In this document: piece by piece, positions 45,447-60,400 of the stretch | Position numbering within the stretch: position 1 is the stretch's first letter | Layout of the letters: every line of letters starts with the position of its first letter | Source of the DNA: Membranipora membranacea | Lineage: Eukaryota > Bryozoa > Gymnolaemata > Cheilostomatida > Membraniporidae | Assembly: GCA_914767715.1 (NCBI GenBank) | Contig: OU612066.1 | Span: 20,620,283 to 20,684,282 of the forward strand | DNA: 64,000 nucleotides | Direction of reading: 5' to 3' | Position numbers and translations under genes: made by a program | Notes under the pieces: model-generated | The model's database searches: none | Told to the model about the DNA's origin: nothing | What the model saw: only the letters and a program-made list of their open reading frames with translations

Positions 45447-48400
45447 ATTTTCCAAAGCTGAATTTGGTTGTGCTAGGGTGAAATACACTCTGGCTTTAGG
45501 GCCTCGGGTAAACACTGTTACAGACAAGCGTTTTCCCGATTTTCCAGCTCCATTTCTAACCTACAAAATGTACACGATAAATTATGTACATGATAAAGAA
45601 CTCATGTTTGTGGAAAACAGTGATGCAGCGCATTCCAAGAAAAAGCTACAAAAAGCTACTCTGGAATTGCGATGTTACAAGAGGTTGGTCAACTTCGGGC
45701 TTGAATAAAGTGCCTGTATCTTGTAACACCTACCAATACAGGTATTCGGCTTGTGGTAGATAGTTTGAACCGAGTGAAATGTGTGACTAGTAGTGTGGCA
45801 GTATTTTCTTTGATACATTTGATTTTGGTACCATCCTCACTCCATCCATCACCTTTTGAGCTCTGGCTCAGCCCTATGATGTCTGTATCTATGGCAGCAT
45901 TAGGTAGAGTAAGCTCAACCGGTACCTGCAACGTGTATAAAAATGTGATGTTTAAATTCAGGCATTGATTTCCTTAGTTTTGGATTGACTCGAATGTTTG
46001 GGCTGTTTGGCCAAATATTTATATCCATCGGACTTAGGTGGGATCCCATTGAAAAGGCTTGGCTCTGATGAATGTTCACTTTACCTGGAATTGCGTACCA
46101 TCAGGCCCGCATTCAACTACTGGTGACATTGTTGCGGTTTGCCCTCCTGATGTATCCTCTTCATATTGAACCACTAGATATATCAGCTGTATTCCATCGA
46201 GAGCGCCGGCAGGGATCCTTAGTCTTATTAACTCTGTCCCAACCAGGGTGAGAACCCCTCCTTTGCCATCAAATTCTCCTATTGCAGCAACATTTGTTGA
46301 GTAGCAAACACCAGGCTGTCTGTCCTGCAAGCTGAAGTATTTAGCCTGAAGTTCTAGAGACATCAAAATAGAATCAATAAGATCATATTTCAAATCCAAG
46401 ATGGTAGAAATTATGTTTGGCCTAGCAAAAAAGAAAAATATATACATTTGGTTGTATCAATTAGTATTAGAATTGTAATTGTATTGTATTATGAAGTGCT
46501 CCTATCCATACTGACACAGTTTACACAGAACAGTGCAGTTGAGTGAATATAAACAGGATCAATAATTTGCTGTTCCTAACCTCTCAGTATATGAGAAGAT
46601 ATATTTGAGAGAATGGCACCGGTGGTCAGAGAATCTTTGTCAGCCATTGGCGCAGTTACTATATCATCAGGTCCGGAGTTGTTGGCAGGTTCCCCATATG
46701 CAGCTAGTTTTTGTGTAGAGGGTAATAGGTTATCAGGAATAGCAATGGGTAGTGTACTACTTGCATTGCCCTCTTTCTTCTGTGACCCCATGCTGTAGAG
46801 CTTTTTTTGGAATAAAATAATGAAAGTGTAAAATAACCACACTGGCACACAATGAGCAAAACTGAATATTAAGCCAGATAGTTCAATTAATCAAATGCTG
46901 TCTGTGCTGATACTAGTTTATTAATTTATCACTTTTTTAACTGTAGCACCTATTTACAGCACTTTTGCCTCATTTCACAGAGTTCTAACCCTGTTTTTCA
47001 GATTCCTTAAACCTCAAAACATACATCTATGTTGTTACATCAATAAAATAAAATAAATGTGCAGCCTAATTAATGGTTGTTTTCTCTCATATCTGGAAAT
47101 CTCAGACGCGGCACTTTTCAGAGATAGAAATGTAAAAAGAGCTATTGGCAACTTTGACCATTGCAAACATTCAATACTTAGAGTATATTTAGTTCAAATG
47201 GCAGCTTTGTATAACATTTAAATCATATTGTTATGATTTAAAAGTTGTATCAACGAACGTCAAAAATGTTATATCTGCCATTGTATGACAGAATATATAT
47301 TATTGTCATAACATCACTTCAAGAGAATAAACATACCTCTTCTGCACAACCCGCATCATAAATCTCCTGGAAAGTAGACATATATTGTTATTGCGCATAA
47401 AATGTAGAATGTTGGGCTAGTTGATATGTAGAGAACTGATATTGAGATTGAGGCGTGGTTTAAAGAAAACAATGGTTTAAGCAAGGCATTGATGGAGCCT
47501 GACACATCATAAAGATGATTCGATTAAAACGGCCAGATAATCCTAGTTCTTATTATTGATATTGTTATTATTATCATTAACACCTCCTAATTTGCATGGA
47601 CACCGGTGTTTTAAAGTTTTGGAATTCGAAAATCTCTAAGCAAGGGAAGACTACACTTGGGGTGAAAAATAAATAAAATCAGACCACTAGTTATCAAGTT
47701 ATCACCTCGTCAAGGGATGAGCAATCATCCTCACCATCACTTGCCTGGAAAGAAGATAGAGATTGTTATTGTGCATAACATATAACATTAAGTTGATATG
47801 TTGATAAGCTGATAAGTTGATATGAAAAAAACTGTATCGGCGGAGAGGGCTAGTTTAAAAAAAACAAGGGTTTCCCAGGCATTGTTGTGTCTAACAAATG
47901 TTGAAGATGACCTGGTTTAAATTGATAGATATAGTCTTATGATAATTAGCGTCAAACCCCAACCACATGGTACCATAATGTAACAGCAACTAATATTCTT
48001 CACCAAACAAGTATATTCTTGTAGCAGGTCAAGCACTTTCTCTCTCTATAGAATTGGTTTGTTCCCACCAACCATAAATAATCCTTGCTGCTATAAGTAA
48101 ATGAGGCGACTCAAGTGTTGTGATAAGGCGATGCTCCATCACAGAGTCATACTTATACCTATGATCATACCAATATTGCAATATTCAAATGAATCTCATA
48201 GTTTCTTAGCTTTTGACTATTTGATGTAATACCTCAGACGCAATGATTTCACAACTGAATGTATGATTGATTTGTGAATTTTTCTGACATAATCATAACA
48301 TCATCATGATTCTCAATCATGTTTCTCACAAACAAACACGCATCATCAAAAGCGTTCAACAACTGAGGCATGTTTTTGAGGTGGCTGATAGACATGGGTG

Positions 48401-51400
48401 TATTTGAGAAGCTGCCAAGGGGCCCCTATTTGTTCAAATGCAATGAAAATTTAGACAGGTATGTAAAAGACTCTCGGGCACGACATGGTGTTGCTGATTC
48501 GTCTTGTATGGAAGCCTGCTAGGGGATCTTTAACATATACTACCATGGCTCGACTTTGAGAGCTTTTGAAACACAACGCCTGTTAGTATTTTACCTCCAC
48601 TTCTGAAGATGTGAATTTTCTAGCATGTTCCTCAGCATCCGGCATAAATGTAGGTTGACAAGGCTCTATCGGACTAAATATAAAGAAAAGTAAAGGACCT
48701 AAATTTTCTCCCCATTGCGTTTAAATCCAACTGAGAATGTTGGAAAAACTCACACACAAGCATGTCATATCAGCCTTGTATGCAGCGATATTGGGACAAT
48801 GGCCTGATAACCGTTATATAAAAATATTAGAGCTTGTGGTGATGTTAAAAACATGACGCTGACAAAAATGTCAAGAAGTACGGATGCCATTAAGCAATTT
48901 GAGTGGTAAAAAGTAACTCTCTAAGTAATAAATAATATTTATCTTATGTTTCAAAAAATAGTGGATTAGGTTGACTCATCATGGCCTAAAACCAATGCTA
49001 GGCCTTCGTGGTGGTTCCCGGTCACATAGGTTTTTTCAGTATATTCAGAGCAGAAGAAGGAAAAACAATTTTCCTGAGCTGAATTTAGATCACTGTTTCT
49101 GTTACCATTGGTTTGTTTATAAATTCCAAACCCTTAAAATCTCATGAATCTATCATTCCATTCAATGGTTGTCTTTGATTTATGTGAAAAAGTAAATCTT
49201 GGTGTTTGCGCGCAATATGATGTACCTGGAAATACACATTCTTAATCATTTATCATGGTTTGGATTGTACAATTATGCATCTCTCATGATTTGATTTTTT
49301 TCAAAATTTAGTCAATAGGTAGTAGGATGATGATGATGATGCTACAAACTACTCGGCAATAAAGACCCCTAGAACACTTCCAAAGAACAAAAAGCATGAT
49401 ATTACATATTATTATTTGATAATAAGGTATTTAGGGTAGGACTAGGATTAATAAATTTGAAAAAGGAGTTTAATGACCTCATCAAACTATGCATTATCGG
49501 AGTCGAAAATCATATGATAGTTCCTTTTGTGAATTAAAACGCTATCATTGCCAATGGTTAACATTGGCTTTTTTTCTTTAAGATTAACAATGATTTTTTT
49601 CTTTCCAATATTTCCAGTCCTGCTTCAGCTAGGCACACCAACTTTTGACCAAATCTTCCCAGCTACTTACTCTTGAAGGGGACTTTTTTGAGTTATGGAC
49701 AAACTATGGAAAACATCTCTTAAGACAAAATTTTGATTTTTCCTCATTTTAGGGCTGCGCCAATACCAAAATCTTATTCTGCTCATACAATGCAAGTCAC
49801 TCAAAATCCATTGTACAATGCTTATATACTTTTGGACGCTAACTTCAATAACCACCAATTGGGAATAAGTCTCAATTCCATTTCGTTTCTAAATGTAATG
49901 CCAAAGGGAAAAATATCTATTGCAATGCTCAGCCCTAATCTGGGGGGAAAATCGCATTTAATTCACTGAGCAAGTGTTTCCTTTGAGCCAACTTGAGAAA
50001 CCAGCTGGGACCATGAGGGTAGTTATCATCACCAATGGATTGTAATATCAATTGTCATAGAAAAAATTGCTTACTTGGTAACAGGAAAATGTTTGGATGG
50101 CTCATCTTTCTTATCTCTTCCTTTCTGTGGGGCTGACTTTTTATCTGAATAATAAAACAAACTGAACTATCCATTTGTTAACATATCACCTGTGAATGTT
50201 GGTTATCTATCTTTAAAGCCAAATTCACAATTTACAAAATATTGGCATGTCAGTCAGTGACAAATAAACCAATTACAGAAGTGAATGAAAAGTTGTGTAC
50301 CATACTTGAGGCTTCGACATTGTCTTTATGTGTGGAAGTATCATGCCTCCTTGTGTTGTGTTAGTGATAGGAATAAATCAATCAATCTCTAGTCACAATA
50401 AAATCAAAGATATATGAACCGATAATTGGTTTGTCAGCCATGTGTGTACATGAAATGAACTCCTCATCTTTCAAACATCAATATTCAATAAGAATGCGTG
50501 TTACAACCACTCTACACCATCAGCCACATCCATCAATAAGGATTTGTATACTTCTCATTTTAGGAAGGAAAACTTCTTTGTCAATAAACAGCGCATTAAA
50601 ATGTAATGGAATAAGCCTGGATTACGTATTTCAGAATTGCATCTTGAAAGTTAATCTGCTAGTGACACCAAAATATAAATCATGCTGACCGCAACATCCA
50701 GCATCTGAGGGTGAATGATTGGGTGAATGATACTATTCAAAATTTACATCTTACCCAGAAGTGGTGCTAATCTTTCATTTAGAGTTGTTCTGCTTGTTCC
50801 ACTTAACTATAAAAACAGCATGAAAATAACATCAAACAAAGCATGAGCCAGTTCAGCTGAGTTCATTACTGTAGTAATGTTTAAATCAATTCTGCCTTCC
50901 CTATTATTGTTATAAAATAGATACTTTTTTTCTAAGCATTATCGGACCGTACAAGGCTAGTATTATTGAGATTGTGAATCTTATCAGGTCAACAGGCAAA
51001 TACGCTATTATTCGTAACTTCAATCTCAGGTGATATATATCGTCATGTTGGTCTCATCACCTATTTTCATTTTCAACTGGCAAGTGCTCATAACAATTTT
51101 GAAAACATGATGGTAGTCTTTCAGTTATATATCTTTCAAAGTCTTTCAAAAATATTTGAGAAACATAAAATTATTAAACTCACATTTATTATCTCACATG
51201 ACAGATAATAAAAGGTTTTTTAGCTGTTCAGACATTGTATACAAAATTGTTTCAATGTGCCAACACTCTAAATCTAAATATGAAGCAACTGCCATGGTAT
51301 TTTTGAATTTTAGGAAAGCATTTGATTGTGTTGATTATACACTGCTGATAAATAAGCTTAAACACAATTGATATGATATGAAAGTGCTGCAAGTTATTAT

Positions 51401-54400
51401 TTCATTTCTTGACCATCGCACCCAATCAGTCAAATTTAATTCTTAAGAGTCTACCCTTAAAGGCCAAGCCCAATGAAGTTCTAACTTACTGTATGTTTTT
51501 CATGAGGTTCTAAGCTCTCATATGAGCCATTGGACAAAACTCTACACCTACCACAGGCAGATCTGTTGATGCTCAAAGCTGATGCTTCATGAAAACAGTC
51601 ATGGTCCCAGCTCATGACGTCACAAGCAGTGTTTTCTTAAATTACTGTGATACCGGATATATGATACCAAATATTAGGGGAGTGATGGTACAGATTCCCT
51701 CAACTTTGGAATGAGTGAATAAGATATCAGGCTACAATCACCTTAATATTTATTGGATATTTTTGCTAGGAACAATCAAATAACAATGGATAATACAAAC
51801 AGTAAAAACCAGTGGCAAATGTTAAACACTGTCTATGACGTCAGAAGGTCAGGGACATTTAAATGGTTTCTCAATGTTACTGAATTTATTGACTGTTTGA
51901 TGGAGATGTCATCTTTGAGCATCAGCAGATCTGGTTGTGGTAGGTGTAGAATCTTGTCCAATGGCTCATCTGAAAGCTCTTCACCTAAAGTAAAACATGA
52001 CAACACTTAGAACTTCATTGGGCTTGGCATTTAAACCTGTTTTAACTGGGGTTCCACAAGGCTTCATATTAGCCCCTACTCTTTTTCTGATTGTGATAAA
52101 TGATCTATTAAAATTGCCAACCATTTCGAAGAGCTTTGCCTATGCTGACGATAAAGTCTTTGAAAATAGTGATTTTGATGTTAAAGCTCTAGAAACCTAT
52201 TGTAACAATGATCTTCAGCTAATTGACAATTGGTGTAAATCTAACAAAATGCCAATAAATGTGGAGAAATCACACCTTCTGCATCATAACTCAAAAATTA
52301 ATAGTTTGACACTTAAAATTGACAACTGTGATTTTAAAGTAGCAGACAACTCTGGCACCACTACATACATATCAAGATGCAATTAACCTTCAACCAGTAG
52401 GCAACAATGGGAATCTAAGGTATAAGCTTTGGATCTGCACCACAGGGCAGACAGTGATTCTTTTAGCTCTTCTGTAAAGTCGTCCTGTAGACCTCGCAGA
52501 ACAAGACTGAGCAGCAATAACAGTCGAACCATACCCCATAACACTGTACTAGCCAGTAGATGTCCCTTCACCAAAGATGGGAATATGATGTATGAAACTG
52601 AGGCCTAATGCTGTTTGTGATGATCTCCCTCTTTTTGAATTTTATTAAATACCTTTTACGCTATATTATTATTTTTATTATAAATCAGATCAATAATATA
52701 ATTTTTTCAAAGTATTTAGATCAATAATAATGTACTCATCAATCAATCAATTAACCGATCAATCAAACCTTAATTTGCGAGGTAATCTCTCCACACAACT
52801 AATATTACTAGGCTAGACAATAATCATTGCTTCCGCTTTTAATGACATACTACAACGCATTCGTTTATCATTGAATGTTCAACATTTCAAAATACAGTTC
52901 TACTCCACTTTTGTTTGAATAATTAATGATTTGCGTTTTTTGAAAGTTTTTTTGTGGCTTATTCTGAAATTTTTTTTAAACAAATGAGATTCATGCCAAC
53001 AAAAGTATATAAAAAAATATGACAGAGATTCTTGCACGCTATTGTTACATTAATTAAATTAGAAATTTTTTCATTCTTATAAAAAATTATTCTCCCGCAA
53101 CCAAAAGACTTGGATTTAACGTATAAAATGCACTATCAAATGTCACTCTTTATGTAGCATAAGAGATATTATTTATTAACTATTAGTGAACTTCACAATG
53201 CCTGGCTTGTTAGGTTCCTTGTCTGGTTGATTAAGGTCGATCAAAATCAGATTTCTTATCACTCGCCACATCCCAAAGCATGGGCGGCGAAATTTTAGTG
53301 CCTTAGTGGCCAGGTTGCGCTTTGTTTGCAGGCAGGTCAGAGCATACCTGGGGGGCAACCAACCAGGGGTGTATTCATAGGTAGGGCAAGGGGCCGTGGC
53401 CCTACCACTTTTTCAGTAGGTCAAATTAAAAAAACCTAAAATTGACCTAAGTGTCCTGAATACACAGTTTATCAATAGCCGGTGCTAAGGAGGGGGCCCT
53501 TGTGTTATGTGTAGGGATTATGACAGGATTATACTGATGTACCTGTTTTCCTTGGCAAATTTCTGCTTATTACAAGGTCTAGAGTTCATCAATACATTCA
53601 AATTTGAAATATTTCAGCTATCTTTCAGCGCCATGGTCCCCTCGAAACATGCACAAATATTGGCCAAACTCTATCAAGCATGTGCTAAATTGATTGCGGA
53701 GGGGTATTGTTCATATTACGAAGACTCGACATGTTCATGGCATCTCAGTTCAGAAGGCCCTAAAACTGCCTCAATTTTTAAATTTGTTCATGGAGCGTCC
53801 CCAAACTCTCTCTAGCAATTTGAATGCAAAACAAGAGTACGTGCTCTGTCAAAAGAATTGGAAATTGTTTATGGCAGAAAAGTTTCAACCTGAGCAGGGA
53901 TTAAATTTAATTTTCACAGTAAGCAATAGCTTGTTAATCCCTTCCAAAATAGGGCTCAAACCCCTCAAAATTGCCTCAATTTTTCTGGGGGAGGCCCCCC
54001 ATATCCCCTTGCGGGAAGGCACTATAGAGCCCCTCCCGCACCCACCCACCCCGCCTGGCCCTACCACTTTAAAACCGATGGATACAGCCCTGAATCAAAC
54101 CCCAGTAGTTGATGGACTGCAGTGGGATTCGAACCCACAACCTTTGCGTGCTGAAGGAAGGGCGCTCTCACCAACTAGGCCACCTCCTACTCCTACTTTA
54201 GAACATTGTTCTTCTAGTCCTTTATACTGATCTGAATTAATGCTACTACGAATTGATATCATAATCTAATTTTTCTAGAGACTACTCTGTGCTCTGCTGT
54301 AACTCACCGGTTCTCTTATTATTGGTATTTTAGCAAGTGGTTTAGGTCTCAACAAGGAGTAAGCACTCCGCGAGAGTACTGTTGGAGGAGGTGGAGGAGA

Positions 54401-57400
54401 TCCGCCCTCATCATAAATACCCTGACAAGAAGATGGACATAGTGTACATAACACTTAGGGCTTGGTGATATAAGAAACTTCATTTCGATATTGAAATGTT
54501 GCCTGCGGAGTGTCTGCTGTAACTCACTGGTATTAGTGTTGGTCGTAGTTGTAGTTGTAGTAGTGATGGTGTTCTGAATGGTGGTAGTTCAGTAAGTGGT
54601 TTTAGCGGTCCGCTGTATTCGCCATAATCATAAATCTCCTGGGAAGGAGATGGATATAGTGTACAAAACATATAGAGCTTGGTGATATAAAAAAAATATA
54701 TTGAGGCCTGAATAACAAAGGAAAACCAGGTTTTGGCAAGGTACTGCACTTACACATGATGAAGATGATTTGGTTAATAAAAATTGAATGAATAGAATAG
54801 ATACTTCAAACGATTGATACGCTGCTCTGCCAAACAGTTTTCATCTTTCCGATAATTGTACTGTGTGATTTCTTATGCTTCTGTTATTAATTATCAGCAC
54901 AATTTCGTCAGGAGTTGAGGACAACATAAATAAAAGCACCTTGACTTGACTGAAAGAGTTTTGAAAAAGTTATTAGTGAATCCCGATGTCAATTTGTAGG
55001 TTTGAATGGATGTTTATGATATATATACACATCTTTGTTGTTATCTGGTTATGTAAAAGAGTCGTTTGTGACTTTGAACGTTGGACAAAAATCATTACGA
55101 AGAATCATATTTTGTTCAGATGGCAGCTGTTAAAAATCTCAAAAATCTGTTTTAACTTTTATCAAAAGGCCTAACAAAAAAGTTGCATCTGCTATTGTTT
55201 GAGATTAAGAATTTCTTAATATCACTTCCGTAGGGTTGGTTGATATGTAGAGAGCTGATATCGAGATCGAGACCTGGTTTAAAGAAAAACAAGGGTCTAT
55301 ACAAGGCACTGATGGTCTCTCACACTGTGGAAGATGACTTGGTTTAAATTGATAAATAGAGAAAATGATTACTGGTATCAAACCTCGACAAGCTTCTCCA
55401 TTTATTTGCTTCTTATCACCACATGCAACACAATGTCACAACAAGAAATATTTTTCACCTTAAAAATTTTTTCTCTTGCAGCAGCTCATGCAGTTTGTTT
55501 CTATTTTTTTGAACATTTTATGTAATAAGTCAGATGCAGTGATTTCACAACAGAATGTATAGTTGAGATAAAGGAAGAGGAGTTGAGGTGGGTGGGTTTG
55601 CGCCAAAGGCCGCTCTGATAATATGATATACTATTGCATGTATAGCTCTGATCGATAGAGAGTGAATTGATTCACTTAGCATTAGTACCATTTGAAGAAA
55701 TTGGTGTGACAACCCGTGGCCAATTTCATTAATTAGAGGCGGGAACATGTTAGGTACTCATACTAAATTGACTCCAACAACCAAAGAGACAAATATTAAT
55801 AGTCTAGTCTCAATGTCAGTGTGTCCAAGCCCCCTGTGACTGTGCAGGCCTGTCTTTGCCAATGTCCAGCATTCACAACCCTAAACCTATACTGGAGAAT
55901 ACTTACAATCATTCAAAAATAAAAAGTCTGTTATCCCTTGAAGCTTTATGGTATTTATTACTGTGACATTACTGGTCAAATTTTATAACAATTACTTTGC
56001 GTTGCTAATCCTTAGCCTGGGCAGGCTGTCACGTTGAGGGCAACTCATAAATGAATTGCAATAGTTGTGCATTCGGAATAAAATAACAGTTGTCAGATTT
56101 TATTCTATGGTCTATTGGTCATGTGAGCACAATATAGAAATAGACTAAGTAGATGTCTGTGTATCGATGTCTATTGATCACGATGCTGAATTTAGTAAAT
56201 AAATTTTCTTCACTCCCGCCAGTCTCTACTAGCTAAGCCTAAGTAAGTAGTAGTTTTACAATCAGTTTTGGATCAGATAAGGCTATGAAAATCCCCTAGA
56301 ACCAACTATTATTAGTGAATTTTACAATTCTTCATGACCTGGTTCTTTCATTCCTGTCTGTTTTTATTGGACTTTGGTCTTCTATTATAGCTCTTTATAT
56401 CGATCTGAATGATTGCTACTATTATTTATTATCTTTTTTTTTGTATATAGACAACTTTGTGCTGATGATCCTGGGGTTGATAGTATTAAAGGGTTGTTAG
56501 GTGTCCAGGCCAGATAATCCTAGTTCTTATTATTGATATTGTTATTATTATCATTAACACCTCCTAATTTGTATGGACACCGGTGTTTTAAATTTTTGGA
56601 ATTCGAAAATCTCTAAGCAAGGGAAGACTACACTTGGGGTGAAAAATCAATAAAATCAGACCACTAGTTATCAAGTTATCACCTTGTCAGGGAATGACCA
56701 CCATCCATCCTCACCATCACTCTCCTGTCCATAACATGTAACATTAAGGGCTGGTTGATATGAAAAAAACTGTATCAACGTAGAGGGCTAGTTTAAAGAA
56801 AAACAAGGGTTTTCCAGGCATTGTTGTGTCTTACAAATGTTGAAGTAACTTGGTTTAAATTGATAGATATAGTCTTATGATAACTAGCGTCAAACCCCAA
56901 CCACATGGTACCATAATGTAACAACCACTAATATTCTTCACCAAACAATAATATATTCTTGCAGCAGGTCAGGCACTTTCTCTCTCTATAGATTTGGTCT
57001 GTTCCAACCAACCTACCACAAATAATACTTGCTGCTATTAGTAAATGAGGCGACTAAAATGTTGCGATAAGGCGATGCTCCATCACAGAGTTATACTTAT
57101 ACCTATGATCATACCAATATTGCAATATTCAAAGGAATCTCATAGTTTCTTAGCTTTTGACTATTTGATGCAATGATTTCACAACTGAATGTATGATTGA
57201 TTTGTGAATTCTTCTGACATAATCATAACATCATCATGATTCTCAATCATGTTTCTCACAAACAAACATGCATCATCAAAAGCGTTCATCAACTGAGGCA
57301 TGTTTTTGAGGTGGCTGATATAGACATGGGTGTATTTGAGAAGCTGCCAAGAGGCCCCTATTTATTCAAATGCAATGAAAATTCAGACAGGTATGTAAAA

Positions 57401-60400
57401 GACTCTCGGGCACGACATGGTGTTGCTGATTTGTCTTGTATGGAAGCCTGCTAGGGGATCTTTAACATATACTACCATGGCTCGACTTTGAGAGCTTTTG
57501 AAACACAATGCCTGTTTACCTCCACTTCTGAAGATGTTAATTTTCTAGCATGTTCCTCAGCATCCGGCATAAATGTAGGTTGACAAGGCTCTATCGGACT
57601 AAATATAAAGAAAAGTAAAGGACCTAAATTTTCTCGCCATTGTGCTTAAATTCAACTGAGAATGTTGGAAAAACTCACACACAAGCATGTCATATCAGCC
57701 TTGTATGCAGCGATATTGGGACAATGGCCTGATAATCGTTATATAAAAATATTAGAGCTTGTGGTGATGTTAAAAACATGACGCCGACAAAAATGTCAAG
57801 AAGTACGGGTGCCATAAAGCAATTTGAGTGGTAAAAAGTAACTCTTCAAGTAATAAATCATATTTATCTTATGTTTCAAAAAATAGTGGATTAGGTTGAC
57901 TCATCATGGCCTAAAACCAATGCTAGGCCTTCGTGGTGGTTCCCGGTCACATAGGTTTTTTTCAGTATATTCAGAGCAGAAGAAGGAAAAGGAATTTAGA
58001 TCACTGTTTCTGTTACCATTGGTTTGTTTACAAATTCCAAACCCTTAAAATCTCATGAATCTATCATTCCATTCAATGGTTGTCTTTGATTTATGGGAAA
58101 AAGTAAATCTTGGTGTTTGCGCGCAATATGATGTACCTGGAAATACACATTCTTAATCATTTATCATGGTTTGGATTGTACAATTATGCATCTCTCATGA
58201 TTTGATTTTTTTCAAAATTTAGTCAATAGGTAGTAGGATGATGATGATGCTACAAACTACTCGGCAATAAAGACCCCTAGAACACTTCCAAAGAACAAAA
58301 AGCATGATATTACATATTATTATTTGATAATAAGGTATTTAGGGTAGGACTAGGATTAATAAATTTGAAAAAGGAATTTAATGACCTCATCAAACTATGC
58401 ATTATCGGAGTCGAAAATCATATGATAGTTCCTTTTGTGAATAAAAACGCTATCATTGCCAATGGTTAACATTGGCTTTTTTTTTTAAGATTAACAATTA
58501 TTTTTTTTCTTTCCAATATTTCCAGTCCTGCTTCAGCTAGGCACACCAACTTTTGACCAAATCTTCCCAGCTACTTACTCTTGAAGGGAACTTTTTTGAG
58601 TTATGGGCAAACTATGGAAAACATCTCTTAAGACTAAATTTTGATTTTCCTCATTTTAGGGCTGCGCCAATACCAAAATCTTATTCTGCTCGTACAATGC
58701 AAGTCACTCAAAATCCATTGAACAATGCTTATATACTTTTGGACGCTAACTTCAATAACCACCAATTGGGATTAAGTCTCAATTCCATTTCGTTTCTAAA
58801 TGTAATGCCAAATGTTCAGCCCTAATCTGGGGGGAAAATCGCATTTAATTCACTGAGCAAGTGTTTCCTTTGAGCCAACTTGAGAAACCAGCTGGGACCA
58901 TGAGGGTAGTTATCATCACCAATGGATCGTAAAATCAATTGTCATAGAAAAAATTGCTTACTTGGTAACAGGAAAATATTTGGATGGCTCATCTTTCTTA
59001 TCTCTTCCTTTCTGTGGGGCTGACTTTTTATCTGAATAATAAAAAAAACTGAACTATCCATTTGTTAACATATCACCTGTGAACGTTGGTTATCTATCTT
59101 TAAAGCCAAATTCGCACTGGCAATTTACAAAATACTGGCATGTCAGTCAGTGACAAATAAACCAATTACAGAAGTGAATGAAAAGTTGTGTACCATACTT
59201 GAGGCTTCGACATTGTCTTTATGTGTGGAAGTATCATGCCTGCTTGTGTTGTGTTAGTGATAGGAATAAATCAATCAATCTCTAGTCACAATAAAATCAA
59301 AGATATATGAACCGATTTTTGGTTTGTCAGCCATGTGTGTACATGAAATGAACTCCTCATCTTTCAAACATCAATAAGAATGCGTGTTACAAACACTCTA
59401 CACCATCAGCCACATCCATCAATAAGGATTTGTATACTTCTCATTTTAGGAAGGAAAACTTCTTTGTCAATAAACAGCGCATTAAAATGTAATTGAATAA
59501 GCCTGGATTTCGTATTTCAGAATTGCATCTTGAAAGTTAATCTGCTAGTGACACCAAAATATAAATCATGCTGACCGCAACATCCAGCATCTGAGGGTGA
59601 ATGATTGGGTGAATGATACTATTCAAAATTTATCTCTTACCCCGAAGTAGTGCCATCCTTTCTTTTAATGTTGTCAATGTTATACTGGGTAGCTTCTGAG
59701 CGGATGTTCTGGCCTCTTTTGAACTGACATAAGCTTCCTCGCTTGTCCAACTTAACTATAAAAACAGCATGAAAATAACATCAAACAAAGCATGAGCCAG
59801 TTCAGCTGAGTTCATTAGTATAGTAATTTTAAATCAATTCTGTATTCCCAATCATTGTTACAAAGTAGATACCTTTTTTCTAAGCATTACCAGACCGTAC
59901 AAGACAAGCTAGTATTATTGAGATTGTAAATCTTATCAGGTCAACAGGCAAATACGCTATTATTCGCAACTTCAATCTCAGGTGATATATATTGTCATGT
60001 TGGTCTCATCACCTATTTTCATTTTCAACTGGCAAGTGCTAATAACAACTTTGAAAACATGATGGTAGTCTTTCAATTATATATCTTTCAAAGTCTTTCA
60101 AAGATATTTGAGAAACATAAAATTATTAAACTCACATTTATTATCTCACATGACAGAAAATAAAAGGTTTTTTAGCTGTTCAGACATTGTACACAAAATT
60201 GTTTCAATGTGCCAACACTCTAAATCTAAATATGAAGCAACTGCCATGGTATTTTTGAATTTTAGGAAAGCATTTGATTGCGTTGATTATACACTGCTGA
60301 TAAAAAAGCTTAAACACAATTGATATGATATGAAAGTGCTGCAAGTTATTATTTCATTTCTTGACCATCGCACCCAATCAGTCAAATTTAATTCTATAAG

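Larger units (their letters stand above)
47531..54421. repeat. Intragenic segmental duplication, copy 1
   Basis: Near-identical to 56508-64000, with long identical runs (for example 48725-48790 versus 57645-57710). It contains exons at 47706, 48595, 50075, 50755 and 54308, a LINE fragment, a MITE and a hAT-split SINE. It starts at ggccagataatcc and ends within or beyond the GIYDEGG exon. Confidence 0.93.

Noticed and set aside
48386-48520. Plus-strand frame (repeated at 57236-57454) reading FKCNENSDRYVKDSRARHGVA
   Set aside because: Present in both duplicates but with no recognisable domain and interrupted in copy 1; treated as intron or relic transposon sequence.
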